Assembly (NCBI GenBank): GCA_038501195.1
Contig: JBBPUQ010000003.1
Span: 744,001 to 808,000, forward strand
Source: Nemania diffusa
Lineage: Eukaryota > Ascomycota > Sordariomycetes > Xylariales > Xylariaceae
Length of the DNA: 64,000 bases
Direction: 5' to 3'
A program made the position numbers and the translations under genes. This document shows, one piece after another, positions 9,301-21,053 of this stretch. Numbering within the stretch: position 1 is the first letter of the stretch; each line of letters begins with the position of its first letter. The notes beneath the pieces are model-generated. The model searched no databases. It saw only the letters and a list, made by a program, of their open reading frames with translations, and was not told the DNA's origin.

Positions 9301-12300
9301 CCCTGCATTTCTGACCCGATCTTCCTTCTCTTCTCTTTTTCTCTTCTCTAGTTCCCCTCACATATTCATGGTAACTCTCGGCCAAGAGATATCTTCTTCT
9401 TCGGAGTTGTGTTTAGCACGGTTATCCTCGTACAAACTTCCTTGTCTATAAACATATTTCGTATATTTTTGTGTCAGGCCTTTCCAGCCCCCATCGTCTA
9501 TACAGCTACATAGCTGCCATCTGCTCCGTAGTATCGATCATACCTTAGGGCGGACCTGCATGTAAGGTGGGTGCCTATCCAGGCTGTACCCCCCAGCACG
9601 CACGTTTCTACCTACTGACTGCATCATGTTTGCTCCAGATATATGCCTATCTAGATACATACCGTAGCCAACCAGCCGTCAGCGAGCAAGCGAAGCGCCA
9701 GGCGCAGCGATTACTTGCACGTACATAGCGCACTCAGCGTACCCAGCGTACCCAACGCACCGCATATTACCTATTTCGACCAGGCATCCCCGAGGCAGTC
9801 GAAGATCGCTGCCCACGTTTGGAACGTCGGCACTGCCTAAAAATACCTTGCGACGTACCTAGTTGACACTGCTACCGTGGTATGCGGACAGTCAGCCGCT
9901 GTTCATATCGTGAGAGCAGGCCCGCTTACCCAAAAGCAAGTGCAGGGGCGATAGTACACTACTTAGTACAGTACCTATCTAGTCCAATCCCGTATTATTA
10001 GCTTGCGGCGATTTCAGTTGCACCCATTCGCCCTTACATACGTACTTGACTACGCTACTCGGTATTCCTAGCACCTACGTATAGTCTTGCCGTTATCCCC
10101 CAACTCATCGATCTCGCCCATTCGGCCCCGAACTCATTGCGTACACAGAACAGTGAACTTCGAACTTCCTGCAAGATCGAGGTACTGCGGAAGCACTTCC
10201 CCAGGAGCTTCCTCCCTACATAGCCGAAAGTTTAAAAAAGCCGGTCAAAAACGGCAACGCAAGTGAGGTTGTCCCCTCACCACAACAACATTTAGGACTG
10301 CATACTGCGTACGTCAAGAGAGTTTTTGTTGCTGCTGGGGAGGCTGTTGCTGCGTGGCTATCCTGATTAAACAATCAACTGCAGCATTCGATCCCGCTCC
10401 TCGACGCGTGACAGATCTGCCGTTTTTAGCTCCCAAGACCATCAGGTATCAAACTGGCAAACTGACTGCCGCTAAAAGCGGGAGACCCATCTGCGCAAAG
10501 GTACCACAGATGCACTAGTGGAACTTCGAACTCCCCCCTCTCCGCAGCATTTCCAGGTAGTTTATCGAGCAAGATTGTTCTAGACCTATTTAGGTAGCAC
10601 CTATCTCACACGGCTCTCAGCCAAAAGCTAAAGTGCCGGCGGCTTATTTAGGTACACTGGTCTTGGACTCTCATTCCAGGGCTGTCCATTTAACTCTCTA
10701 GCAACAGCTAGCGTCAAAATTGGGCTAGGATACCTAACCTAAGCAACGTGCGCCTATAGAGTATACTTATAAGAGGCACGGTCTGGATATTTCTAGGGAG
10801 AACCGTCCCCAGCTTGATCCTCTCTCCAAGACTTTTCTGAATCTAGCACCTTGCGGCACATCGACTTATCCTCTACGCATACGCGGTACACTTACGGCAC
10901 GAGCTTCGATCTAAGCATATCGCAATATTCAGCAGCGAACTAATTTAAACATAGCGACTGGATATACTTGTCTTAAAAGGCCAAAAAGAGGCCCGAAATC
11001 TGGTCTTACGTTCAACCTTGGCTTCATATAGTATCGTAACAGCGCCAATACTACATTAAGTACTCTTTGCCACTATACTGTCCCCACTGTAAGTATACTA
11101 CCCTTTCCTACTGTATATACCTCTCAGTACTGTACATACCTCTTCCCTACGTACAACACCTCTACCTCGTACAACATCATCACCAGGTAGTCGCATCATT
11201 CCCACTTCTACTTCATACTACTATAACCCGTGTTCTATACTCATTCTACCCCCGGCAGTGAGGCACGCGGGCACCAGTGTCTCCAGGTACGAAGAAAGAC
11301 AACCGTTCCCCCCATTTTGTCTTGTAACCCCCAAATACCAGGACCATCACCTCCCCATCGGAAACCCACCCACACTCTCCCTGGGACTTGAGTCCATCAT
11401 CCAGGTACCAGCGTGTCTGGGGGTTGACTTGACCCCTGCAACTGCATGGGTCCTCACCAAAGCCCTCTCCCTGCCGCCGCCTGCCACCCGCCATCTACCC
11501 CTACAGCGTGCGTATTCTGTACAGCGTACAGCGTACTTACAGTAGGTACCTGGCTACCTGGGTAACACCCCCGGGCGCCCCTCACCAGGCCTATGTATGT
11601 GCCTACACTGCACTAGGTAATCGGGTCTAAGACCCCCAAGATTAAGTACAGCACTGCACTAGCCTTACCAGGCAGGGAATCACCCTCGAGTCTTGGAGTC
11701 CTGCCTTGGCCGCCCTGGCCATTCACCTTTTTTCCCAACTGTACCTATTTTGGCGTGTGCTGATATTCGACTCTATTCCTAGAATCAGGCTGGACCCGTC
11801 TCAACATCGAACCCACCTCAGTCTGTTCAGGCCCGTAGACTTCACGGTTCGGCCTCCCTACCTGTTTTTCCTGTCGCATTCGCTAGACCGGTTGTCTACC
11901 AGATCGCTTTGCGACACCTTAGCTGTGTGGCAAGGATTTTGCACCATCCCTCGTCAGCGCTTGCGATTGAAGCCAGAATCATTTCTGTGCTTCTTCTCCC
12001 CACCACACACACATCCTACCACCTGTGCCGTGTGTCCGTCTTTACCATCCGATCTGGCCACCCACCTGTCTCGCGACTATCTAACTCAGCACTGTCGTGC
12101 ACGTCCTCCCATTCCCGAACCTATCGGACTACTTCAACGCTCGCTCATTTGCTCCTCCTTCATATTCGTGGCCTAGTCTTACCCGCTTAGTGGTAGGTCA
12201 TTGATTTCGACCTACCAACCCGGGTTATTGAGTCGTATGTAAGTAGACCATCTCTTTTTACGGTAGACTCGAGCGGCGCCGCATTCTCAATCTCCTAGAT

Positions 12301-12919
12301 CTACCAACGAAGCTTCACGCGCCAAGTACTAGGGAGAAGTTTGCCTGTTATTCCAGCACGAACAACTTCTTAGTCACCTGACATCGGTAACCATTGCGTT
12401 GGGAAAGCTTAAGTAGGGCCTGAAAACTCGCCCGAATACGGTCACAGTACGTATTTACGTTGAATAGGGCTTTGACTAATATATTGCCTTTGATCTCTAG
12501 ACATAATAATACCGGTTTTCAGCATTGCTATACATCCCGTATATTGTCGATCTGGCGCATATTTTTGCGAGCCGACGTGTGTACTCCATTCCGACCTTCA
12601 CGAAGCATAGTCGAACGATATACTTCAACCCTTTAGCTAGGGGGCTTGCGTATTCGGCATACCTATAGAACCCTAGAGAGCCCGAGCTATGACTGCTATA
12701 GTAAGTCTATATATATTGCCACAATCATTCGGGGAAATGTCTCTTTAGAGGCAGCTTTGTTTTCTAGCTAGGTGCTTGGGATACGTTACGGCGTCGTGTT
12801 GGGATGTTCCCATCCCTCGGACAGATCACACCTTCTGATCCTTTTCGCTCGGATTTTATTCTGATATATCCTAACGTCTTTGGTACTAGAATTGGCCGGA
12901 CAGTAATACAATTCCCAAT
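6326..12919. other. 6.6 kb gene-poor tract
   Basis: 6326-6850 is a CT-rich leader (sense strand) of the membrane-protein gene. 6860-10900 has many short frames but none with a domain, signal peptide or plausible splice structure. 11050-12200 is strongly pyrimidine-rich on the plus strand and probably belongs to the long promoter/leader of the PUF gene. TAGGTA-type motifs recur (about 6870, 9960, 10590). No transposon ends or tRNAs seen. Confidence 0.45.
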
Positions 12920-15611
12920 ATGACCGATTCTAATAATAAGAGCACACAGAACCTGGGCTCGATGTCCATTCCATGGCGGCCTGATGGCATCTGGGGCGGT
13001 CCTAGAATTGGTGGTTCAAGAAACCCTAACCACGACACAACAGGCTTAAGAGGTATGGGCATCATACAAACAAGATAATTTTAAGAAGCCAAGCTAATAT
13101 GCGCTAGATTCTGACGACCTTTCGCCGACTGCCCCTTCAGGGTCGGCGCAGTTGAATGGTCTTTCTGAAACTGGGCCATGGCCTAGCGCAGTATGGACAT
13201 CAGCGGCTACTACAAGCCCTAACAACGTCTCTCCAGACACCAAGAATAATCTATCGTATAAATTTAGCTCGAACAACAACAACACCTCATACTACCTCAA
13301 CAAAACTACCAGCCAGAGCAACGGCCTCGGCAATATAATGAGACCACCTGGATCTGGAGGAAGCCCTACTTCCCTACGCTACCAAACAACTTTTGGAGGG
13401 CCAGCTATCGACGAGAGAGCAGCCTTGGGATTATATGGTGCACCAGGTACCTCCCAACTGGGTCCAGATACCTCTGGATCAAACAGGCGCAACTCAGCGG
13501 ATCCCTACTTTGCCGGGGTTGGTCACAACCGGACAGGAACTTCCTCTAGCCGACAGCCCGAAACTAATGGGCTAGCAATCACGAACCAGTACGGAGAACC
13601 AAGGCAATATTCCTTTGCTCAAGGAGGTCAAGCTCGGTCACAACATCAACGTCCATCGATTTCCACTGTCTCCAGATCTTTGGCACCTGAATCAGCGCGT
13701 GGTCAAGTTGTTACCTACTCCTCTGAGAGTGTGCAAACTCACTTGAGTGAATCCCTCGGTAGGGGCCTCAAATTGGGTGATACTGCCGAGTCTCTAAACG
13801 GCTACGTGGACAATGGATACAGTGACCAGGCGAGCCAGCCATTCCAACTTAACCCTAGTTCACAGCCCTGGCAGCAGGAGATGAACAATAGCTCCAGGCA
13901 CTACAGCTACGGAATCCAGCAAGATACATGGACTGAACCACCTTCATCGTATTCAGGGGCCAAGAGAGGCTCTATGGAGAGAAGCTCTCCCGCTGCTAGC
14001 TCATACAGACCCCCCCTCAGCAGCCCAAGGAACTTGGCAGGGACTCCAAATCCCAGAATTGAGCAGATGCCCCGACCAGGGCCACGAAATCCTCACGTGT
14101 CGCAGGATGGGGATAGGCAGCAGCCACCCTTTCCATATGCTATTCCCCCCCCTGGGTTCTTCCAGAATCCTTTCAACTCGCATCTTCAGCCCTACTATGA
14201 TCCATACCCACAGGTTCCAAACTACCGCCCTCAGGTACCGCCGGCTAGCTATGGAGGGCAGGTAAACTATGCTAATGGCAATCTTCGAGCGACTCGAGAT
14301 AAAGACTCAAGCCAAGGCGCTAGAAGCCTGCTCCTTGAGGAATTCCGTAGCCTCAATAAGTCAAACCGGCGCTATGAGTTAAAGGTAAGTCTCGACGCAT
14401 CAAATTCGGTTATATAGTGACTAATACATTACCTTCAGGACCTCCGCGGTTACATCGTCGAATTCAGTGGGGACCAACATGGATCCCGTTTCATCCAGGA
14501 AAAAATCACGGTCGCCAACAGCGAGGAAAAGGAACATGTGTTTAGGGAGATCGAGTCTAATGCGGTTCAACTGATGAAGGACGTATTTGGTAACTACGTC
14601 ATTCAAAAGTTCTTCGAGCACGGCAATCAACTCCAGAAGAAGCTTCTCGCTGCGCAGATGAAAGGGAAGGTCTGCGACCTCTCAGTTCAAATGTATTCAT
14701 GTCGCGTAGTGCAAAAGGTTTGTGTCATTCGCAACTCATAACGTGTCTGTCTAGGCGATCACTGATTCCTTCTTAGGCTCTTGAACATGTCCTCGTCGAA
14801 CAACAAAAGGAGATTGTTGAAGAGCTCAGGTCAGACATAGTGCATGTTGCCAGGGACTCGAACGGTAACCATGTCGTTCAAAAGGTCATCCATATGTTCC
14901 CGAAGCTCTGCATTCCGTTCGTTATGGAAGCTTTTCGGGGGCAGACTGAGCGATTGTGTACAGACGGCTACGCCTGCCGTGTTATACAGCGTATTTTAGA
15001 ACACGGCACGGACGAAGAAAAGATGTCCCTGATGGCAGATATTCATGCCTGTAGCTCCAGACTTATGACGGATCAGTACGGCAACTACGTCATTCAGCAC
15101 ATTATAGGCCATGGTAGCCCGGAGGATCGGTCTATCATGATTCGACAAGCCATTAACAGAGTCGTGGCTCTATCAAGGCACAAATACGCCTCCAACGTCA
15201 TCGAGAAATGCATCCAGTTTGGAAATGAGGCCGAGAGGGCCGCTATTCATGTCAACTTCACGACGCAAGATGGTGACGGACCCAGTCCACTTCAAGGCTT
15301 GGTGAAAGACCAATTCGGCAATTACGTTATACGTAGGTTCCCTCGTCCTTTTTCATGGTGTCTTAGCCAACTTGACTAACCGTTTCATAGAGAAATTGCT
15401 TGATTGTCTTGAAGGTGAGCAAAAGGCTTCTTTTGCTCAAGAGGTCCAGGCCGTCGTCCCCCAGGTGAGAAGACAAGGTAACGGCCGTCAGAACACAGCC
15501 CTCGAGCGACTTATTTCCGCGTGCGAAGCAGTCCCCCCACCTCAGCTTCAACAAACAATACCAACGGATACCCTGCCTCTACGGGAACAGCTCCTTCAAC
15601 CCCCAACTTAG
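12920..15611 (+). CDS. PUF-family (Pumilio/Puf3-type) mRNA-binding protein
   Basis: Exons read as 12920-13052, 13108-14384, 14439-14717, 14777-15332 and 15391-15611 (821 residues). Frame continuity holds at every junction, and CTAAT or CTAAC branch sites precede two of the acceptors. Residues 1-450 are low-complexity, rich in Ser/Asn/Gln/Pro. Eight PUF repeats follow from about residue 471. Their RNA-contact residues, in order, are SR-Q, NY-Q, CR-Q, NH-Q, CR-Q, NY-Q, SN-E and NY-Q. Under the established PUF code, repeats 8 to 1 then read UGUAUAUA, an instance of the Pumilio/Puf3 site UGUANAUA. Puf3 proteins bind 3' UTRs in the cytoplasm, often of mitochondrial-protein mRNAs, and control decay or translation. 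The end is doubtful. After a run of six C (15533-15538) this frame stops at 15611, whereas the +1 frame continues to 15787 with a Ser/Thr/Pro-rich tail (AVPTPLLSTEQNSPQSSS) that looks like a typical fungal PUF C terminus. An indel or frameshift there is likely. Confidence 0.9.
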
Positions 15612-17298
15612 CCATCGAAGCGAGCTCAGCGGTACCCACCCCCCTACTCTCTACAGAGCAGAATAGTCCACAGAGCAGCAGTCCACCGAGCACCAGTATC
15701 AGCACTACAGACGAGGGTAGCGAGGCTAAGAAAGTAACCAAAGTCTCTCTACTTCCCATAGCGCCTTCGTCTCTTGTGCACGTCTAGAAAAACCGGTGCG
15801 GCATGCTTGCTAACTCACCTTCGGTTCGCATACATACAAAGATGCTTTTTTAAAGCTATTGCACGACAAGGGGGTACAGAAATCAGTTGCGGTACCCCCA
15901 AGTCATCCCTATTCCTGATCACTATGCATTTTTTTCCGATTAGAGGATGGGTATAAACGACAGCGTCTTCGGAATTGGCACATGGAACAGATTTCGAAAA
16001 TATCATGGTCACAGACATGGGTCTGTGGTAATCACATAATAAATCTAGCTTTCCAACAGCGGTTGGGGCTATTGCGAGAAAATGTCTTTCCCCTATTAAT
16101 GTTTCAAAATAAGCTCCTAGGTGGATATGGGTCCGGTACTTTCTTCCGTGTGACGGCGGCATTTATTTGGTGTAGAATAGGACCACATACGGAGACGGAC
16201 AGGTTCTTCGCAGGGATATGACATGGGCTTGGGAGCTCGGAAGCTCATAGCGTCGATTTTTTCTCTTTTTCTCTTTTTAGGGACACGTATTGTTGGGTCA
16301 GCGAACGACAAGGAACTGAGAGCATACTTTATGTGTTCGCGATGTCACAGGTGTTTTCATTCCAAGACAGCGGCATAGAGCCATGTAACGACATATTATC
16401 CGCATGGGCGTTCATGATTATAGAAGCAAAAGCGGTCTACATGGTGCTACTCGTATAAGGTCTTCTCGTATCTAGGAGCATCTAGACAGCCTAGTAAATA
16501 GCGTCAAGTATCAACATAATGACAGGAAATCCAATGAGGCACATCCGTCCATGGCAGATTGAAAGCAGGCCACTTCCAGCCATTAATAAGCCAGCATCGC
16601 AAGGTTGCAGTAGGAGTAGATGCAGTCGATTTTGACCCGATAGGTCGTTATAGTGACGTGCTAAATTTAGGTCTTGATACTTCGCCATCTGCATTCTTCT
16701 TCAGCTATTATTGATCATTAGTTATTCCACCAACTGCATATGCACATACCTACATGATTCATATAGATACAATATGTATGCAACCTATATGCATTGCCAA
16801 CACATTATTCTTGAAATACTCTAGGTATCGGAAAAGGGCCGGTTCGTGAGATCTACCCAATCATGACGGCTCCTCCCATACCTTATACGTAGAGTATACA
16901 AAACTTGGGAAGTTCGTACACAAGGGAGGGAGGAGTAATATGTAGAGCATAAGAAGTAATATATATGGCCCCATTTAATGATGCAGAAATGTATATTATG
17001 TAAGTAAATACGTAGTTTACAGGCCTACGATTCGGACATGTTTCGCGCCCAGTCTGTATTCTATTTAAAAATGTTTCGCAATCAATCCCCAACTGTTTCT
17101 TGTTTCTCACGTAAATTCCCGTTATACGTGACGTAGGCATATGCTCTGCATACATCTCTATATTTGGACCATTTCTACACCCCCGCTGTTCAAATTAACC
17201 GGAGTGACCTCATATTCTCCATTTGCCGTATTACTATTATACATGGCACATGTCTAACAGAACACTTTCTCCCACATCGTAGCGGGTAAACCAACACA
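15612..17298. other. PUF gene 3' end and intergenic
   Basis: 15612-15787 is probably the real C-terminal coding part of the PUF gene in the +1 frame. From 15790 to 17298 the DNA is AT-rich, with no supported gene; the 115-residue minus frame at 15815-16162 has no recognisable features. Confidence 0.45.
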
Positions 17299-19111
17299 AT
17301 GGCATTCAAGATCTTCATGTTCGTGTCCCTCTACCCGCTGCCCATCTATCCGCTGCCCATCTTTCCCCTCCCGCAGTTTTCCTCCCCTCCTCCGCCCTAT
17401 TACCCCATAGGCCTATAGTACATGCGCTCTGCAAGGAACTGCAGGGCGGAAAATACTTGAAACTTCACGACATCCGAGAATCACACTGTGTTGCTTTGCA
17501 TATATCTAATGTCCGCTGCGTGATATAGCACGGGCGTCACGGGGTACATCGCCGGCGACGCCCTCTACGTGCTCGCGCGGAAGTACCCGGACCTCGAGTA
17601 CGCGGCGCTCGTGCGCGCCGAGGAGGGCGCGGCGAGGGTCCGCGCCGCGTACCCGGCTGTGCGCGTCGTGCTTGGGGAGCTGGATGATGCGGAGGTGTTG
17701 AGGCGGGAGGCGGCTTGGGCTGATTTGGTGCTGCGTGAGTTTGTGTCTGTCCTTTGCTGCTCTTATGCGGGGGACTGTTCGTTAGTTTTCCCGCTGTGGC
17801 CCGGCTTCAGTTTGGCTTCACATATACCCCCTTGGTCGCAAGCGGTGCGGGAGTTATGGGGATTTCAGGGCTGGGCAGGGCATGATGAACGGGGCATTGG
17901 GTAATGCGCTCGACTACAAAAGGGGCGACGGCCTTCTACTGATGTAGGAACTAACGAGCGGAAAACCCCAGATGCCGCCGACGCCTCAGACCACGAGGGC
18001 GCCGCGCGCGCCATCGCGGCGGGGCTCGCAGAGGGCCACTCGGCGTCCCGCCCGGGCTACTGGCTGCACACGGGCGGCAACGGGATCCTGACCTACTTCG
18101 AGACGGCGGCGGGCCGCATCGGGCAGCCCACCGACCGCGTCTTCGACGACCTCGGCGGCGTCGGCGTCCTCACCAGCCTGCCGGACGCGGCGTTCCACCG
18201 CAACGTCGACAAGGTCGTGCTTGAGTGCGGGAGTGCGCATGCCGGGGCTGTGCGCACGGCGGTTGTGTGTCCGCCTACGATTTATGGTATGCGGTTCTCT
18301 CTATTCTTTCTGCAGGGTCTAAGGGCTCTGTTGGAGATGGGCTCGTTGGGGGTGTGTGCTGATATTTGGATCGTGGCGGGCAGGAAATGGTCGTGGTCCG
18401 GTCTCCGGTCGTAGTCGGCAGTGCTATGAGCTGGCTAAGTTTATACTGACGAAGGGGAAAGTCCCTATTATCGGGACTGGCTTGGCTAGAATGGGAAACG
18501 GTATGTTTAATTTCTCTCCTTTTCACATATTTTTCTGTAAAGCCCATCTTGCAGGCTGATCCGTATCTCAACATGTTACAATTCCGCATCATATCCAACT
18601 ACACTGGACTATATCTAAAAGCACAACATAATTTTTTATCTTGTTCTCTTCGCACACGTGAACCCCCTCTGAATACCTAGTGATGACTATGATCTCACCA
18701 CTAACCTATGCTTAACCTACGTCCCCTCTAGTCCACATCCAAGACCTAACACAAGCCTACGTCCTCCTCATCGAAGCCGCCCTCGCAGGCAACGCGTCGC
18801 CAGACCTCTGGGGCGCGCGCGGCTACCACCTCACCGTGACCGGGGAGCACACCTGGGGCCCACTGGCGCGAGCGATGGCGGCCACGGCGCAGGAAATGGG
18901 TCTACTAAAGGGAGAGTTGAAGGAGTACCAGATGAGCAAGGAGGAGGCGCTCGAGACCGCGGGTTTCGAGGCCCTTAGCTGGGGCCTTAATGCGCGGTGC
19001 AAGGGGTTGAGGTTAAGGGAGTATCTAGGTTGGAAGGCTGAGCATCCGTCGCTTGAGGACGAAGTCCCTGGGATTTTGAGGTCGGAGGCTGAGAGATTGG
19101 GATTGCTATAA
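17299..19111 (+). CDS. NAD-dependent epimerase/dehydratase-like (extended SDR) protein
   Basis: Exons 17299-17318, 17529-17734, 17972-18286, 18384-18500 and 18732-19111 give 345 residues, with all phases matching. The first exon is only 20 nt. The joined product starts MAFKIFITGVTGYIAGDAL, giving the extended-SDR motif TGxxGxxG (8-14). It continues with LVLHAADASDHEGAARAI, the strand and helix where family members carry an H-A-A-D/S motif, then CPPTIYGNGRGPVSGRSRQ and VHIQDLTQAYVLLIEAAL, the usual late-domain motifs of NAD(P)-binding epimerase-like proteins (NmrA/YbjT-type in many fungal annotations). The canonical YxxxK is not evident. It is probably a cytosolic NAD(P)-dependent oxidoreductase of unknown substrate. 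It is convergent with the phosphatase gene, 361 nt away. Intron 1 (210 nt) has an unusual GTTCGT donor, so exon 1 is the least certain part. Confidence 0.82.
17335..17364. repeat. Two-copy 15-nt tandem repeat in intron 1
   Basis: CCGCTGCCCATCTAT is followed directly by the same unit with one change (CTTT). It lies in the first intron of the epimerase-like gene, in a C/T-rich stretch. Confidence 0.75.
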
Positions 19112-19472
19112 ACCTTGTCGAGCTATGGATCATTGTCGTTGTTACGAAGTAGTACTGTATGAGTGGTGGCTTGAAGATATCATATCCCTCACGTTCGGGT
19201 GTGCAGCAAATAGTAAGAACAGATAGTTAAAATAAGACCATTTTCTACACTTTAGAAGGGTATTATTTTCGTTCTATTTACTTGTCTTATCCTGCGTCAT
19301 GTTCCATCAGTCATTATCGAATTTGTTCCTATTGCATGTCTCTGGCCTACAGTCCCGGCCCGATTGTTACATCTTCCATTGTACACCTCGCAGTCATTGA
19401 TAGGGGTGAAATCTTTCTTTGTCTAAGCTCCTATAAATCATGCAATGTAGCCCCATCTCGAAACACATAACA
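19112..19472. other. Convergent intergenic, 361 nt
   Basis: Shared 3' flank of the epimerase-like and PP2C genes. AT-rich; no gene seen. Confidence 0.6.
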
Positions 19473-21053
19473 TCACCGTCCTGGCCCGAAGAAAACGACC
19501 TGCACGGTGATGTCATCCCGTATATCTCTCGAGTTGGGATAGCGAAACGCTAAGGCACCGCGGACCATGTCTTCGTCGGCACCACCCAGTCCGTTACGCA
19601 TGAGGTGGACAGCGGCGTTATCGTCGCGGAATGTCGCCTTGCGCTCTTCGTATTTGCACTGCTGTTTCCAGCCTAGCACAGTCGGGCCGAAGCCTTCTGC
19701 TGGCTTCTCTGGTTCCACGACCGCTGCCCCCTTCTGCTGACGGTCGTACCACTTCCCCACGAGGTCTACGGCTTGCTCGCTCGACATGGTGTCCCACAGG
19801 CCGTCTGTGGCCAAGATTAAGAAGTTAGGCTGTCCTTCTTTGGACTCTGGGATCTGCGTCGTCGTGACGAGCGGCTCAGCCGTAACATAGGGGCCATCCT
19901 TGTAGTTCTTGTATCGTGTGTGGGACGGCAGACTCAGGCCGTTGAAGTGATAGCGCAGGTTCTTCTTCAGTTCCGCGGACCACTTCCACATACCGTCGCC
20001 GAATGTTCGCGACGGTTGTAGGCCCCAGACCCTTCCTCCCTGGACAACGTCTGGTTCGTCGGGGAATTGGGCCTTTATACGCGCCACTTCCGACGGCGTT
20101 GCGCCCGTGCAGTCCTGTGATAGCGGGGTGGCTACCCATTTCCCATCCGCTGTCTTGTGTCCCAGAACCGCGCGACAATCCCCCGTCGATGCTACATGCA
20201 ACTTCCGACTCTGCGGATCGAAGAGCGTGAGGAGGGCGCAAGATCCGGCGTAAGCGGGCTCGAGGCATCTCGCTTTCTCGGGAAATGACAAGTCGCTTTT
20301 TATGATGGTCGTAGCGGACTTCACCAAGGCGTCGTCAAGCGTAGTGAATGATTTCTTCAGGGCCTCATGCACAGCCTCCTCAGATACGTCGCTCTTATCC
20401 GTGGGCTTGGCATCTTCCAGAGACCGACGCACGTAGGGCATGAGCTGCGTCTTTAGCAGATTCGAGAGCTGCCAGCCACAGTGACCGTCGAAGACAGCCC
20501 ATGCCATCCACTTGCCATCACCGCTGGTCGCACCGAAGGGGGCTGAGAAACTACCGTGCACGAAGGCGTCTTCGCAGGGGCTGTTGGAGGCCAGCTGTGC
20601 TCCGTCGTAGCGATCGACCCCGCCTGGTGCGCCGTGGACTGTGAAGGCATGCTCGTTGAGCTGCCGGGTGACATCTTCCGAGGTTGGGGGACTGGTGTAG
20701 GTAATATGGTCTGATAGGCCCAGCTCATTAAGATCTGGTGTTGTTGTTATTGCTGTGCTTGCTGACCCTTTTGCTGCGGTAACACTGCTGGTCACGAGGG
20801 GCGGTGCTTGCGCGGTAGCTCGTGATGCTACTTTCTTGTCGCTCGTGCCACCGCGATAGAGTGCCCAACCAGCTCCTAGCCCTACGGCGAATGAAATGAC
20901 ACCGATACTAACAGTAGAGGGCGAGTTTGGTTTTTTAGCCTCGGTGCTAGAGAATCGGGGTCTAGGTAGCGGCTGGCGGTGGGAGACGCGTGTCACATTG
21001 ACGTTGATGTTCACGAATCGCGGCCGCTGGCGGATTAGTCTTTGGGAAAGCAT
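19473..21053 (-). CDS. PTC5: Mitochondrial PP2C-type protein phosphatase (pyruvate dehydrogenase phosphatase-like)
   Basis: 526 residues, one exon. Residues 1-36 are rich in Arg and contain no Asp or Glu, a typical mitochondrial presequence; a hydrophobic segment (about 47-66, VSIGVISFAVGLGAGWALY) follows, so it is probably anchored in the inner membrane. The PP2C catalytic domain shows metal-binding Asp residues in ED (161-162), VFDGHCG (187-193), ATDGLWD (415-421) and RDD (512-514), plus ASTGDCRAVLG (288-298). Long inserts and RTFGDGMWKW match the Ptc5/PDP branch, which dephosphorylates the E1-alpha subunit of pyruvate dehydrogenase and so activates it. Yeast Ptc5 also carries a C-terminal peroxisomal signal; here the protein ends GPGR, so that signal is absent. 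Assignment to PP2C is certain, to Ptc5 likely. Confidence 0.9.
   Translation of the reverse strand: MLSQRLIRQRPRFVNINVNVTRVSHRQPLPRPRFSSTEAKKPNSPSTVSIGVISFAVGLGAGWALYRGGTSDKKVASRATAQAPPLVTSSVTAAKGSASTAITTTPDLNELGLSDHITYTSPPTSEDVTRQLNEHAFTVHGAPGGVDRYDGAQLASNSPCEDAFVHGSFSAPFGATSGDGKWMAWAVFDGHCGWQLSNLLKTQLMPYVRRSLEDAKPTDKSDVSEEAVHEALKKSFTTLDDALVKSATTIIKSDLSFPEKARCLEPAYAGSCALLTLFDPQSRKLHVASTGDCRAVLGHKTADGKWVATPLSQDCTGATPSEVARIKAQFPDEPDVVQGGRVWGLQPSRTFGDGMWKWSAELKKNLRYHFNGLSLPSHTRYKNYKDGPYVTAEPLVTTTQIPESKEGQPNFLILATDGLWDTMSSEQAVDLVGKWYDRQQKGAAVVEPEKPAEGFGPTVLGWKQQCKYEERKATFRDDNAAVHLMRNGLGGADEDMVRGALAFRYPNSRDIRDDITVQVVFFGPGR

Noticed and set aside
11706..12176. 156-residue plus-strand frame
   Set aside because: Lies in the pyrimidine-rich leader of the PUF gene; composition follows the C/T bias and there is no domain.
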